57,456 bases of DNA, from positions 1 through 57,456 of the IMG/VR virus record IMGVR_UViG_3300036823_000129; one strand, 5' to 3'. Made by a program: the position numbers and the translations under genes. The DNA is from a virus. The number at the start of each line of letters is the position of its first letter. The stretch's first letter is position 1. Below are positions 48,567 through 56,565 of this stretch, one piece after another. The notes beneath the pieces were generated by a model that had not been told where the DNA came from, searched no databases, and worked only from the letters and a program-made list of their open reading frames with translations.

Positions 48567-49231
48567 CGTTCGAGCTGGTGGCGGCGGCGGGCCATGTAGT
48601 ACTCGGTTGCCTGGCGCTTCCGCTGTTTGTCTCGGGCGTCGTGGTCGTGGACAAGCTGGAGGTGGCTGCTCAGATCGATCGCTTCCTCGAGCGGCACATA
48701 GGCGGGGTCTCCGTGGAGCCAGCGGCCGTCGCTTGTGCGGTAGCCGTTGTGGGCGCGCTCGAGGGTGATGCCGGTGTCTGCTCGGTAGATGCGCCTGATC
48801 GGGCTCGCGGTGATGTTCGTGACCTCGATGCCGGCGCGGCGGATCTGTAGGCGCGCGACGTCGAGTTTGGTGCGGGCGAGCGCGCGGCGGATCTCGTTGC
48901 TGTTGCCGTGTTCGATGTATTCGTCGGCGTCGACGACGAGGATCCAGTCGGTTCGGCGGCCGGCTGCTTCGTGCATGAGTGCGGCGCGTTTCCCGACCTG
49001 TGTGGGCCAGATGATTCCGCCGGTGATGAGGACGTCGATGCCGACCTCGCGTGCGGCGTCCTCGATCGCCTGGGCCTGGTCGGGGTTGCTGAAGCTGGCG
49101 CCGTTGGGGAAGTGCTGCCAGGCGCCGTCGTAGGCGATGAGATTGTCGGCGATGCCGCCGAGCGAGGTGATGAGCCGCGCGAGGGTTTCGGGTGTTTCGT
49201 CGTACCAGGCGAGCGCGGCCGTGATGATCAT
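48554..49231 (-). CDS. Glycosyltransferase (family 2-like)
   Basis: A 225-residue enzyme: IITAALAWYDETPETLARLI, DGAWQHFPNG, and DAD at 101-103 (WILVVDADEY). The C-terminus has a HDHDARDKQRKRQATEYY helix. It is the last gene of a sugar-related cassette, upstream of terminase. Donor and acceptor unknown. ATG start at 49231 overlaps the upstream stop. Confidence 0.8.
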   Translation of the reverse strand: MIITAALAWYDETPETLARLITSLGGIADNLIAYDGAWQHFPNGASFSNPDQAQAIEDAAREVGIDVLITGGIIWPTQVGKRAALMHEAAGRRTDWILVVDADEYIEHGNSNEIRRALARTKLDVARLQIRRAGIEVTNITASPIRRIYRADTGITLERAHNGYRTSDGRWLHGDPAYVPLEEAIDLSSHLQLVHDHDARDKQRKRQATEYYMARRRHQLERWAA

Positions 49232-49779
49232 GTTCCGACCGCCGTCTTCGCAGGGTCGATGACGCGGAACTCCCAGCCGTCGACGAATCCGAGGTGGCCG
49301 AGCTCGCGCTGCGGATGCGGATCCCACCTGATCTCCCGGCCGAACATCACGACCAGGTGCAGCCCAGGCGAGAGACCGCCATCGCAGTAGGGGCAGGCGA
49401 TCGAGGGGTCGTGCCGGATCGACGGCCCGGATTCCGGATACGTGAGGTCTGTCCTCGCGGTGCCCTTGCAATGGCTGCACCGTGTCTTGAATCGCGGTGA
49501 GCGGACACTCGCGAGCCACCAGATGTCGCCGGGCCATCCGTTGAGCACCGTCGGGTCGTCTTCGTCGAGGCTGACGTACGCGTTGCCGAGGCGAAGATTC
49601 CGGGCGGCGAGCCACTCGGCCCAGAGCTGCCACCAGTTCTCGTGCTCGACGAAATGCGGGACTTCGAGGAGCGGCAGCTCGAACAGCGACGCGACGCAGG
49701 CGCGCATGCAGTCGCCGGCCACGACCGTGTCGCCGTGCTCGTCGATCACGGAAAGCTGCCACTGCTCGACTGGCGTCAA
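49228..49779 (-). CDS. C39-like cysteine protein of phage family
   Basis: A 183-residue protein with a conserved GDCMRACVASLFELPLLEVPHF segment that resembles papain/C39-like peptidases and their degenerate relatives, followed by a zinc-type pair (CSHCKGTA...CPYCDGG). A His near the C-terminus (HLGFVDGWEFRVIDP) could complete a dyad. Known from phages, function unproven. TTG start by TTGA overlap. Confidence 0.6.
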   Translation of the reverse strand: MTPVEQWQLSVIDEHGDTVVAGDCMRACVASLFELPLLEVPHFVEHENWWQLWAEWLAARNLRLGNAYVSLDEDDPTVLNGWPGDIWWLASVRSPRFKTRCSHCKGTARTDLTYPESGPSIRHDPSIACPYCDGGLSPGLHLVVMFGREIRWDPHPQRELGHLGFVDGWEFRVIDPAKTAVGT

Positions 49780-50438
49780 CGTGTCCCCTTTCTGAGGAGC
49801 TCGATCGCGGATGGGTTCGGGCTGTCGGCGGGCCAACCGAAGTACTCGACCCTCAACCCACGATCGAGGAACGGTGTTTCGTCGAGGTAGGAGCGTCCGC
49901 TCGGCCCTGACAACCAGACGTTCGCGCCGACCTCGGCGGTCATCTCGGCGAGCTGCTCCGAGATCGTCGGCATGTCGTCGCGGTCGTCTGTGACGAGCGG
50001 GCCCGAGCCGATGCCTGCTTCGAGGTCTGACTGACGCACCTCGGCGGTGTCGATCTCGAGCCGGCCGAGCAGGATCCGGTTCAAGGCGATGTTCAGCGCG
50101 GCAAGCCGACGGAACGGACGATGCAGCTCGATCGTGAACGCCTCAGCGAACTCGCGGCCGAAGCGGAGCTCGAGCGTCTTCGCGAGCTTCGTGCGCGCTC
50201 GAAAGGTCGCATCCGCGATCCTGACTGTCTGGATCGGCGCGTACCGGTCGCGGTTGTCGTAGGGCACGACGAGGGGTGTGCCGTCGGCGAGCTGCTGCCG
50301 GTTGACCCATCCGTGCCTGACCATCTGGAAGCGGTCGCAGACGATGAAGACGTCGGCTGCACGGATCTTCTCGGTGACGCTGATCGGGTAGAGCAGGTTG
50401 GGCTGGTGGCCGGTCGCGATGACGTCGCCGACGGTCAT
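49776..50438 (-). CDS. WbqC-like protein
   Basis: A 220-residue protein that resembles the WbqC family: IATGHQPNLLYPISVTEKIRAADVFIV, VRHGWVNRQQL, VVPYDNRDRYAPIQTVRI. WbqC proteins occur in O-antigen and other polysaccharide biosynthesis clusters and are thought to act in amino-sugar or N-acyl modification. Here it belongs with glycosyltransferases and a deacetylase. ATG start by ATGA overlap. Confidence 0.75.
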   Translation of the reverse strand: MTVGDVIATGHQPNLLYPISVTEKIRAADVFIVCDRFQMVRHGWVNRQQLADGTPLVVPYDNRDRYAPIQTVRIADATFRARTKLAKTLELRFGREFAEAFTIELHRPFRRLAALNIALNRILLGRLEIDTAEVRQSDLEAGIGSGPLVTDDRDDMPTISEQLAEMTAEVGANVWLSGPSGRSYLDETPFLDRGLRVEYFGWPADSPNPSAIELLRKGTR

Positions 50439-50797
50439 GTCGTTGAGTCCGGGAGGCGTTCGAAGACACCGTGGTCGATGTAGCCGTGCCAGCACCGTTC
50501 GTTGCGGCTGCCGATGAGGATCGAGTTCGATGAGCCGTCGTTGCGGCGGACGCTGATCGTTCCGTCGTCTTCTTCGCGGACCGTGTGCGCTTCGAGGTTG
50601 CCGAGCCCGTAAGGGCCGAATCCTTCGTCGCTCCATGGGACGGCGACCATCCAGTGCTGGCCTGTGAGGTTGGAAGCGTGCTCAGTGATTTCGCGGGGTG
50701 CGCTCCCGTCGCGGGTGAGCACTTTCCAGTAGTCGCCGGCGTGGATCTCGGCCGGGAGGTCGCCGTGCGGGGTATCGGGTCTCCGACGTCCGATCAT
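50435..50797 (-). CDS. DUF6527-like small protein
   Basis: A 120-residue protein with HWMVAVPWSDEG, a LEAHTVREEDDGTISVRRND region and a closing WHGYIDHGVFERL, resembling the DUF6527 family common in phages. In some phages it is joined to deubiquitinase-like domains, but none is seen here. Function unknown. ATG start with RBS not strong. Confidence 0.6.
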   Translation of the reverse strand: MIGRRRPDTPHGDLPAEIHAGDYWKVLTRDGSAPREITEHASNLTGQHWMVAVPWSDEGFGPYGLGNLEAHTVREEDDGTISVRRNDGSSNSILIGSRNERCWHGYIDHGVFERLPDSTT

Positions 50798-51345
50798 CGG
50801 CGCATCACGAGGAGGAGGTCGTTCGAGCGGTAGCGCTCAACCGTGAAGCTTCTCGCCTCGCCGGCCGCGAACGTGGCGAGATCGGCGGGCTCGTACCGGA
50901 TGCACCGCGGATCGGTGCCGTGGTAGACGCTGACCGCCATCACACGTTCGCAGCCGTCCCAGAGACCGCGGAGCGTCTGGAACGTGAGCGCTTTCGACCA
51001 GTTGTCGGCGAGGTTGAATGTCCCGATGACCGCGACGAGGTCGAACATCCGGCCGGGCTTGACGTGGTGGAACTTCCGGTCGGGATGGGCTGCCTGGGCG
51101 CGGTTCACCATCGCGTGCGCCCAATCGCAGCCGTGGTAGGCGACGTCGTCTTCGACCCAGTCGGCGAGATCTCCGAGTCCGCAGCCGAAGTCGAGCAGCG
51201 TGTCGCCGCTTTTCGGGTCGAGTGCTTTCATGACCGCGTCGAATCGGTCGGTTTGGCCGGATGCTGTCCAGCCGACGGCTTCGAGGGGTGGCTTCGCGGC
51301 CCGGGAGCTCCACGCTGCCGGGGTGTTCGCGATCGCCTCGCTCAT
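50794..51345 (-). CDS. SAM-dependent methyltransferase
   Basis: A 183-residue class I methyltransferase: motif I LLDFGCGLGDLA, then YHGCDWAHAM and FDLVAVIGTFN, with a C-terminal FTVERYRSNDLLLVMR. Substrate is unknown. It could methylate a sugar or nucleotide in the cassette. The ATG overlaps the glycosyltransferase stop. Confidence 0.75.
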   Translation of the reverse strand: MSEAIANTPAAWSSRAAKPPLEAVGWTASGQTDRFDAVMKALDPKSGDTLLDFGCGLGDLADWVEDDVAYHGCDWAHAMVNRAQAAHPDRKFHHVKPGRMFDLVAVIGTFNLADNWSKALTFQTLRGLWDGCERVMAVSVYHGTDPRCIRYEPADLATFAAGEARSFTVERYRSNDLLLVMRR

Positions 51346-52079
51346 TCCGGCGCCTCGTAGTAGATGCGCTTCGCTGCGATCCGGTCGGTTGTCGCCTCGA
51401 CGGAATGCCGGATCTCGATGCCCTGCACGATCGGGAGGATCGAGAGACGCTTGTTCGGGAGCTTCGTCTCGATCGACCGGAGCGCGGCCAGGGCGGCGAG
51501 CTCGAGCGGCGACATCTCGTCGGCGGCCGCGGCGAGCGCCTCGACCAGGTAGACGTGGATCGGTTTGCCGTTCTCGCGGTAGTGGCCTGGAGAGAGGCAG
51601 GTCAGCGTTGGCGACCAGCGGAACCAACGGAGCATCGGCACCGATGCGCGCACGTCGCGGTCAAGCCAGGGGGTTCGGATGGCTAGGTCGTTCGGCTTGT
51701 CGTTGTGAAGGACGATGCAGCCATGCCCAGCCGGGCAGGCCTCCTCGTCGATCGTCCCTTCCAATCGTTCGTCGGCGTCGAGGAGGATGAGGTGGTCACC
51801 TGGGCCTCCGAACGTGAGCAGGTAGTCACGTTTGGACTTATCGCCAGCCCAGAACGGATACTCGGGCTCGACATACTCGGCGCCGGCGGCCCGAGCTGCT
51901 TCGCAAGTTCCGTCGGTCGAGAGGTGCGTGGCCGCGTTCCCGAAGAGCGTCCCGTCGGGGTTGCCCCAGGCGCCGTCGACGACGACGACGCGGTCGCAGC
52001 CGGCCGCGTAGAGCGACTCGATCGCGCCAGTGATCGCGTCCTCTTCATTGAACGCCTGAATCGTGCCGATCACGCTCAC
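51342..52079 (-). CDS. Glycosyltransferase (family 2-like)
   Basis: A 245-residue GT-A enzyme: IGTIQAFNEEDAITGAIESL, VVVVDGAWGN, and DAD at 101-103 (LILLDADERL), and a C-terminal helical domain. Like the product of 48554-49231, it has the DGAW and DAD motifs, so the two are probably related enzymes. Overlaps both neighbours. Confidence 0.8.
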   Translation of the reverse strand: MSVIGTIQAFNEEDAITGAIESLYAAGCDRVVVVDGAWGNPDGTLFGNAATHLSTDGTCEAARAAGAEYVEPEYPFWAGDKSKRDYLLTFGGPGDHLILLDADERLEGTIDEEACPAGHGCIVLHNDKPNDLAIRTPWLDRDVRASVPMLRWFRWSPTLTCLSPGHYRENGKPIHVYLVEALAAAADEMSPLELAALAALRSIETKLPNKRLSILPIVQGIEIRHSVEATTDRIAAKRIYYEAPE

Positions 52080-52294
52080 GAGATCACGACCATCTTCGTC
52101 CCGATCAGATCCGGGGTGACCTCGACCTCGGAGCCATCCACGCGCCGAACGGTGAAGATGCGGTTCCCATCATCGATACCGCCCCAGATCGGATCCTCTC
52201 CGTAGCGGACGTCGATCACCTCAGCCTCGAAGCGTGGATCGTTGCCGCGGAAGACCGCGACGCGTTCACCCACGAGATGGCGACTTACACCCAT
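52076..52294 (-). CDS. Small beta-rich protein in glycan cassette
   Basis: A 72-residue protein (HLVGERVAVFRGNDPRFEAEVIDV, FTVRRVDGSEVEVTPDLIG). It looks like a small SH3-like barrel. Start ATG at 52294 overlaps the deacetylase gene by 10 bases. Function unknown. Confidence 0.5.
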   Translation of the reverse strand: MGVSRHLVGERVAVFRGNDPRFEAEVIDVRYGEDPIWGGIDDGNRIFTVRRVDGSEVEVTPDLIGTKMVVIS

Positions 52295-52797
52295 GTGAGC
52301 GCCCTCGAGCGGCAGATCGTCGGGAGCGCCTCAACCGTCGCCTCGACACCATCGTGCAGCCAGACAGGGCTACCAACCGGAAGCCGCCGCGTCGCCTCGA
52401 CGATCTCGGTCGTCGAGAGGTCGTAATCGCCGAAGCTCGGTTGCAGGTGGCACACGTGGCCCATCGCCTCGGCGATCCGGACGACGTTGCCGTCGTCCCA
52501 CCGCACGAACGGCGGCCGAAAGTCCTTGGGCCAAACACCGGTGAGGCCGAGGATCAGCGCGTCGGTCATCGCGATCTCCGTGGCGATCTCGACCGGGTTC
52601 AGCTCGACGAGCGGACGGTGCGACCACCCGTGGTTCCCGAGCGTGTGGCCCTCCACGAGGATCCGGCCGAGGAGCCGCTCCTGCCCCGCGATTCGGTCAC
52701 CAACGACGAAAAACGTGGCGCGTGTGTGGCGCTCCTTGAGGATGTCGAGGATCCGCGGCGTGGTGCTCGCGTCGGGCCCATCGTCGAACGCGATCAT
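52285..52797 (-). CDS. Polysaccharide deacetylase (NodB-like)
   Basis: A 170-residue deacetylase. It has the N-terminal FDDGPD (Asp5, Asp6), metal-binding HxxxH (His56 and His60 in NHGWSH), and RPPFVRWDDGN motifs of the carbohydrate esterase 4 family. It would remove acetyl groups from N-acetyl sugars of a glycan. No signal peptide, so it acts in the cytoplasm or before export, unlike cell-wall members. Confidence 0.85.
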   Translation of the reverse strand: MIAFDDGPDASTTPRILDILKERHTRATFFVVGDRIAGQERLLGRILVEGHTLGNHGWSHRPLVELNPVEIATEIAMTDALILGLTGVWPKDFRPPFVRWDDGNVVRIAEAMGHVCHLQPSFGDYDLSTTEIVEATRRLPVGSPVWLHDGVEATVEALPTICRSRALTWV

Positions 52798-53528
52798 CTG
52801 GCGCTCCGGTAGACGCGCTGCATTTCGTCGACGAACTCGGCCGGGTAGACCTCGGCGAGGTCAGACCACACCGTGGCGCTCTCGTGAGTGCCGTAGTGGA
52901 GCGAGCAGCCGGCGTAGTCGTTGAGCTGCCCGGCGCGGCTCTTGAAATCGACGAGCTGGAGCGGGTGAAGGTCGAGGTACTCGAGGCGCGGCCGGACGCC
53001 GGCGGCCATGAGCTTCCGCTGCATCGAGGTGTCCATCGCGCGGTCGCGGTCATCCTCGGCCGGGCGGCACCCGACCTTCGCGAGCATCGAGACCGGGATC
53101 GTGCGAACACCATCACCGCCGCGGTAGGTGATGTTCAGGTGCGCGAGCCGGCGGCCGTCCTCGCTCACGACGGTCGAGAGCCGTGAGCATCCGATCTCGC
53201 CTTCCCGTGGGAGCCGCGCCGCGATGAGGGCCGGGTCGACGATGTCGTCGGAGCCGAACGGCACGACGTAGTCGGCGTCGAGCTCGTTCACGGCATGCTC
53301 GATCCCGTCGTTCCATTTCCGTCCGAGCGGCTGGTTCGTCTGCGAGACATGCGCGAAGCCGAGCTCGCGGGCGAGCCGCTCGAACCTGGGTTCGTTCGAG
53401 ATGAGCACCGCGGTCGCGCCGATCGTGGCGGCGAGCTGTTCGCAGGTCCGGCTGAGCTGGCGAAGGCAAGCGGCCGCGATCTTGTGACGGCCATGGCACG
53501 GAACGACGAACACGAGCCGGCTACCCAC
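52794..53528 (-). CDS. Glycosyltransferase-like protein
   Basis: A 244-residue GT-A-fold protein: LVFVVPCHGRHKIAAACLRQL, NQPLGRKWNDGIEHAV, VVPFGSDDIVD. Its SDD is used in place of DxD. It is the first gene of the cassette. GTG start lies within the overlapping end of the small gene at 53521-53682. Confidence 0.7.
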   Translation of the reverse strand: MGSRLVFVVPCHGRHKIAAACLRQLSRTCEQLAATIGATAVLISNEPRFERLARELGFAHVSQTNQPLGRKWNDGIEHAVNELDADYVVPFGSDDIVDPALIAARLPREGEIGCSRLSTVVSEDGRRLAHLNITYRGGDGVRTIPVSMLAKVGCRPAEDDRDRAMDTSMQRKLMAAGVRPRLEYLDLHPLQLVDFKSRAGQLNDYAGCSLHYGTHESATVWSDLAEVYPAEFVDEMQRVYRSAR

Positions 53529-53682
53529 GAGGCTCCTTGCCTTCGACGTGAAGGACACGCCAGCTGTTCAGCTGCTTCAACGCGGCGTCGCTTGCCTGCC
53601 GATCGTTCGCAGCGGTCTTGACATCGACGACCTTCTGCTTCCCCGAGCCGTCCTGGCAAGTGACCCGATACCCGGTCTTCAC
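53521..53682 (-). CDS. 53-residue basic protein
   Basis: A short protein (KTGYRVTCQDGSGKQKVVDV, AALKQLNSWRVLHVEGKE). GTG at 53682 overlaps the upstream TGA and is preferred over a longer frame. It resembles small phage proteins but has no known function. Confidence 0.5.
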   Translation of the reverse strand: MKTGYRVTCQDGSGKQKVVDVKTAANDRQASDAALKQLNSWRVLHVEGKEPRG

Positions 53683-53933
53683 GCCGCGACGGCCCGACGG
53701 TGACGGCCGCACGTGCAGCCCGGCTCGCATCGTTTCCGCCTCCAGTCGCTCGGCCGCTGGACGGACTCGAGGTCGTGGGATCGGAGGACGCGTTCGGCGT
53801 GCCGGGCGCGTTCGATCAGCCTGGGACGCAACTGGATGAGCAGCTCTCGCCGCTCCGCCGGTGTGATATTCAGCCCCAAGAAATGCGGAAGCCCGCGCTC
53901 GGCGGGCTCGAAGGTCTTGCTCTGGGGGCGCAC
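53679..53933 (-). CDS. Small protein with CEPGCTCGRH zinc motif
   Basis: An 84-residue basic helical protein ending CEPGCTCGRHRR, a CxxxCxCxxH knuckle found near HNH and NUMOD-type modules in phages. A hairpin with a 7-base stem (53890-53908) lies inside the first codons of the longest frame, so the true start may be a TTG after it. Function unknown. Confidence 0.45.
   Translation of the reverse strand: MRPQSKTFEPAERGLPHFLGLNITPAERRELLIQLRPRLIERARHAERVLRSHDLESVQRPSDWRRKRCEPGCTCGRHRRAVAA
53890..53908 (-). other. Hairpin resembling the structural-gene hairpins
   Basis: AGCCCGC-gctcg-GCGGGCT makes a 7-base stem, similar to those at 40151 and 44891, but no T-run follows on the minus strand. It may end an upstream transcript or protect an mRNA end. 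Confidence 0.4.
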
Positions 53934-53989
53934 CTCGCCTACCGGGGGCGGGCGGGCGTGCCCAACAACACGACGAGAGTAGCACGGCC

Positions 53990-54274
53990 TTATCCGAGCC
54001 TTCTTCGTTCACGTCGGCGCTCTCGCGCGATGGTCTCTTTCTCCGGGGCGGTGCCGTCGATCGCGCCGCCAAAACCGGTAACGGGTATGCCTCTTAGCCG
54101 GCGTTCGTCGCCGGGTGGAGCGTTCGGGTTCACGGGGAGCTCACCACCGGTTTCGACGGTGATCCGGGCGAGCTCGGCCTCCATTCGCTGGTTCTCTTGC
54201 GCGTGTTTGGCCCAGAGGATGAGGCGTTGGTCGCCGGCGGGGGGATCGTCGACGCGCGGATTCGGGCGCCTCAC
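53990..54274 (-). CDS. Small disordered-looking protein
   Basis: A 94-residue protein rich in Arg, Pro and Glu (LILWAKHAQENQRMEAELARI). ATG at 54274 overlaps the sigma-like gene stop. Probably an accessory factor of the regulators; unknown function. Confidence 0.45.
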   Translation of the reverse strand: MRRPNPRVDDPPAGDQRLILWAKHAQENQRMEAELARITVETGGELPVNPNAPPGDERRLRGIPVTGFGGAIDGTAPEKETIARERRRERRRLG

Positions 54275-54486
54275 GCGAGCTCGTCGACGTCGAACGCGTC
54301 CTTCAGCCGCCGGCGGGCGCGGGCCATCAGGTCACGGACGTTCTTCGGATCGGTGTCGAGCGCCCTGGCGATCTTCCGGATCGGCCAGCCTCGCGCGACG
54401 AGCTGCAGCACTTCGATCTGCCGGGGTGTGCACCGCGCCTCGATCAGCGCGGCGAGTTCCGGCGACACCCCTTCCCACCTGCTCAC
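54271..54486 (-). CDS. Sigma-70 region 4/LuxR-like HTH protein
   Basis: A 71-residue protein with CTPRQIEVLQLVARGWPIRKIARALDT and a second helix (KNVRDLMARARRRLKD), the pattern of sigma region 4.2 or LuxR helix-turn-helix. It may be a late-gene activator because it stands upstream of the structural operon. GTG start from GTGA overlap. Confidence 0.7.
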   Translation of the reverse strand: MSRWEGVSPELAALIEARCTPRQIEVLQLVARGWPIRKIARALDTDPKNVRDLMARARRRLKDAFDVDELA

Positions 54487-54554
54487 GCGGACACCGTCGC
54501 CCGGCAGATGAACCAGAGACAGCCGAGGCGTTCGCAACGGCGGCAGATCCTCAT
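54483..54554 (-). CDS. 23-residue Cys-rich micro-ORF
   Basis: MRICRRCERLGCLWFICRA contains CxxC and two more Cys residues. ATGA and GTGA overlaps on both sides place it in the translation chain of the operon. Too short to assign; the double overlap is the main evidence. Confidence 0.4.
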   Translation of the reverse strand: MRICRRCERLGCLWFICRATVSA

Positions 54555-54787
54555 CCTCCGGTCACCGCGAGCCTGCCCGAGCGCGCCGCCGCGTCGAAGA
54601 CGGGCTTGGCCGCATCGACGAGCGTCGCGGCGATGTGGCATACCTCGATCCGGCCCATGCGCGCGATCACGAGATGGCCGCCGCCGAGCGCTGGCCGAAC
54701 GATCACTGTCCACCCGGCTCGGCGCAGCACCCAGAGGAGCGTTTCTCCCCAGACATCTGACTGGCCGAGACGCTCGAGCTCGCCCAC
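54551..54787 (-). CDS. Small protein of unknown function
   Basis: A 78-residue alpha/beta protein (ETLLWVLRRAGWTVIVRPALGGGHLVIARM). GTG start one base after the upstream stop. It has no known motif. Confidence 0.5.
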   Translation of the reverse strand: MGELERLGQSDVWGETLLWVLRRAGWTVIVRPALGGGHLVIARMGRIEVCHIAATLVDAAKPVFDAAARSGRLAVTGG

Positions 54788-54788
54788 G

Positions 54789-55124
54789 TCACCGGTCGCC
54801 CGGCGGCGTCACTTGCCAGCCGTGGTCGATCAGGGCGTGCGCGAACGAGGCTTGTGTTTCGTCGTCGAGTCGGAGGGCCTCAACGGTGGCATCGACGCAG
54901 AAGAGCTCGATGTTCGCCCGGCTGAGCTCCCCGACCATCATCGTGACGGTCATGCTCCGGACAGAGCGGCGGACGTCGAGCCAGCTGCCGTCGTCCTTCC
55001 GGAGGAAGAAGATCCCGACGTTCCGAACGATGTTCTCGCTCGACTCGATCCGAACAAGGTTCCGCTTCCGATTCGCTGGAGCCGCCGTCGGCGCGGGCCG
55101 CCGCGCCCGGAACCAGCGTTTCAC
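54789..55124 (-). CDS. Small protein of unknown function
   Basis: A 111-residue protein with GIFFLRKDDGSWLDVRRSV and DETQASFAHALIDHGWQV. GTG at 55124 overlaps the preceding TGA. Family not recognised. Confidence 0.5.
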   Translation of the reverse strand: MKRWFRARRPAPTAAPANRKRNLVRIESSENIVRNVGIFFLRKDDGSWLDVRRSVRSMTVTMMVGELSRANIELFCVDATVEALRLDDETQASFAHALIDHGWQVTPPGDR

Positions 55125-55414
55125 TTCGAGTCCAGGATCGTCGCCGACCGGATCATCCTCGACCGATCGTCGAACGCATCCCACGCCTTCTGCCGGCGCT
55201 TCTTCATCTCCCGCTGCAGCCGCTCGATCTGCGGTTTCAGATCCTCGGCGATCGTCTGCAACTCACGATCGAGAACGGTGCGGGCCTGGCGGAGCGCGAC
55301 GCGCTGCTCCGACGTCGCCCGCCGGGCGGGACGAGCTTTCTTCTCGGCGGCTTCCTTTTGCCGCGGCGCCTGGTTTCGCTGCGACCGCGCGCGGGAATCG
55401 AAATGACTGGGCAA
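55121..55414 (-). CDS. Basic coiled-coil protein
   Basis: A 97-residue protein with long charged helices (LKPQIERLQREMKKRRQK). The TTG at 55414 is chosen because GGAGG lies 6-8 bases upstream. It could bind DNA or act in packaging; unknown. Confidence 0.5.
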   Translation of the reverse strand: MPSHFDSRARSQRNQAPRQKEAAEKKARPARRATSEQRVALRQARTVLDRELQTIAEDLKPQIERLQREMKKRRQKAWDAFDDRSRMIRSATILDSK

Positions 55415-55518
55415 GGCGCACCTCCAGATGAGACGGGACCTCATTTGGTGTGCGCCACCCTGCTCGCGGCAGGCCCGAAGCGCTCAAGCGGATCGTATCC
55501 GCTGCTCGTTGACAGCGT

Positions 55519-55728
55519 CTACGACCGCCGGCTCCAGAACATCCCAACCACCCGGACCCCAACTGGGATGTCGGCCGGCTCGACCTTCTCGCACATGAAG
55601 TGAAAGATCTCTGGCCGGCCGGTCTCCTCGACACCAGTCACGTGGTAGCCAGATCCGGCGTCGGTCACGAGGTACATCCCGAGCTCCGGTTGCTCGTTGC
55701 CGCTCCAGGTGAACCGACGCAGCCACAC
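55519..55728 (-). CDS. Small protein after recombinase gene
   Basis: About 69 residues, with FTWSGNEQPELGMYLVTDAGSGYHVTG and FHFMCEKVEPADIP, similar to small phage proteins. The start is unclear: GTG at 55728 or an upstream GTG at 55779 that overlaps the recombinase gene end. Confidence 0.5.
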   Translation of the reverse strand: MWLRRFTWSGNEQPELGMYLVTDAGSGYHVTGVEETGRPEIFHFMCEKVEPADIPVGVRVVGMFWSRRS

Positions 55729-55756
55729 AACGGATCCGGACTGGCTTTCCGCGCAC

Positions 55757-56320
55757 CTATTTCCAACCTCGCATCTCACGAGCGAGGTCGGCCGGGTTCG
55801 CGTGCAGATACCGCTGCGTCGTCGCGAGGCTCGCATGCCCCATCAGGAATCTGACCTTCTCGATGTCGAGGCGACGATCGGTGAGCCAGTAGTTGGCCGC
55901 GGTGTGACGGAGGATGTGCGGGTGGAGGTCTTCGATTCCGGCGCGGACGCCGTAGCGCTTCACGGTTTCCCGGAGCTGCGATGTCGCGACGAGCTTCCCG
56001 GTTCGGGTCGTGAAGAACCCGGGCCCAGCCCATCTTTCGGCGCGCCACGCTCGGAGGTAGGGCTCGAGCGCGGGTTCGATCGGGACGACCCGTTCCTTGT
56101 CGCCCTTGCCGTGGACGCGGATGAGGAACTGCTCGAGGTCGACGTCGCGGGGTTTGATCGTGACGACCTCTCCGGCGCGTAGGCCGGCGTAGAGCATCGT
56201 CGCGATCATCGCCCGGTCGCGCCGCGGTGTTTTCCACCTGGGCTCGGGCGCGGCCATCAGCTTGCGGCGCTCGTCGGGCGTGAGGGAGCGGGGGAGACGC
56301 TGCGGCTTGCGCTTCGCCAT
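55757..56320 (-). CDS. Minimal tyrosine recombinase (catalytic domain only)
   Basis: A 187-residue recombinase with Arg48 (LRAGEV), Lys72 (GKGDK), His135 and Arg138 (HILRHT), His162 (MGHAS) and Tyr171 (QRYLH). It contains all catalytic residues but lacks the core-binding N-terminal domain. It may work as a XerC/D-like partner, or be an N-terminally reduced integrase. Its promoter side faces the 188-base repeat. A second, full-length integrase lies at 9664-10719. Confidence 0.85.
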   Translation of the reverse strand: MAKRKPQRLPRSLTPDERRKLMAAPEPRWKTPRRDRAMIATMLYAGLRAGEVVTIKPRDVDLEQFLIRVHGKGDKERVVPIEPALEPYLRAWRAERWAGPGFFTTRTGKLVATSQLRETVKRYGVRAGIEDLHPHILRHTAANYWLTDRRLDIEKVRFLMGHASLATTQRYLHANPADLAREMRGWK

Positions 56321-56338
56321 CGGCAGTCCTTGGAGAGG

Positions 56339-56526
56339 AAGGTCGGGACTGCCTCACGCCGCGCGAGCGGCCCCGAGAGGCCAGCCCACCGTAGCGAATA
56401 GCCGTCGAAAGCCTCCCGGAGTCCAGACAGGCTGTCCAGAAAACCCCTATCTTGCAGGGATTTCGGCCGGATTTAGAGTTAATCTCTAAACGCGGATAGG
56501 TGTCGGAAATCAGTCTTCTTGCCGAC
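56339..56526. repeat. Right copy of the diverged direct repeat
   Basis: Matches 1-188 with two visible mismatches. It starts 19 bases upstream of the recombinase start codon and extends to the small genes at the right end. Contains the two palindromes described for the left copy. Confidence 0.9.
56472..56490. promoter_or_regulatory. Inverted repeat TTTAGAG-N5-CTCTAAA (right copy)
   Basis: Same element as at 134-152. It lies about 150 bases upstream of the recombinase start, so it may be an operator or a binding site for the recombinase or mIHF. Confidence 0.4.
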
Positions 56527-56565
56527 CATCCGCCTGGTTCCCGGGTGCGCCGAAAAGACCGACTG

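Noticed and set aside
48554-53528. TET-dependent hydroxymethylcytosine glycosylation pathway
   Set aside because: No TET/JBP-type oxygenase was recognised in the window, although a C5 methyltransferase and glycosyltransferases are present.
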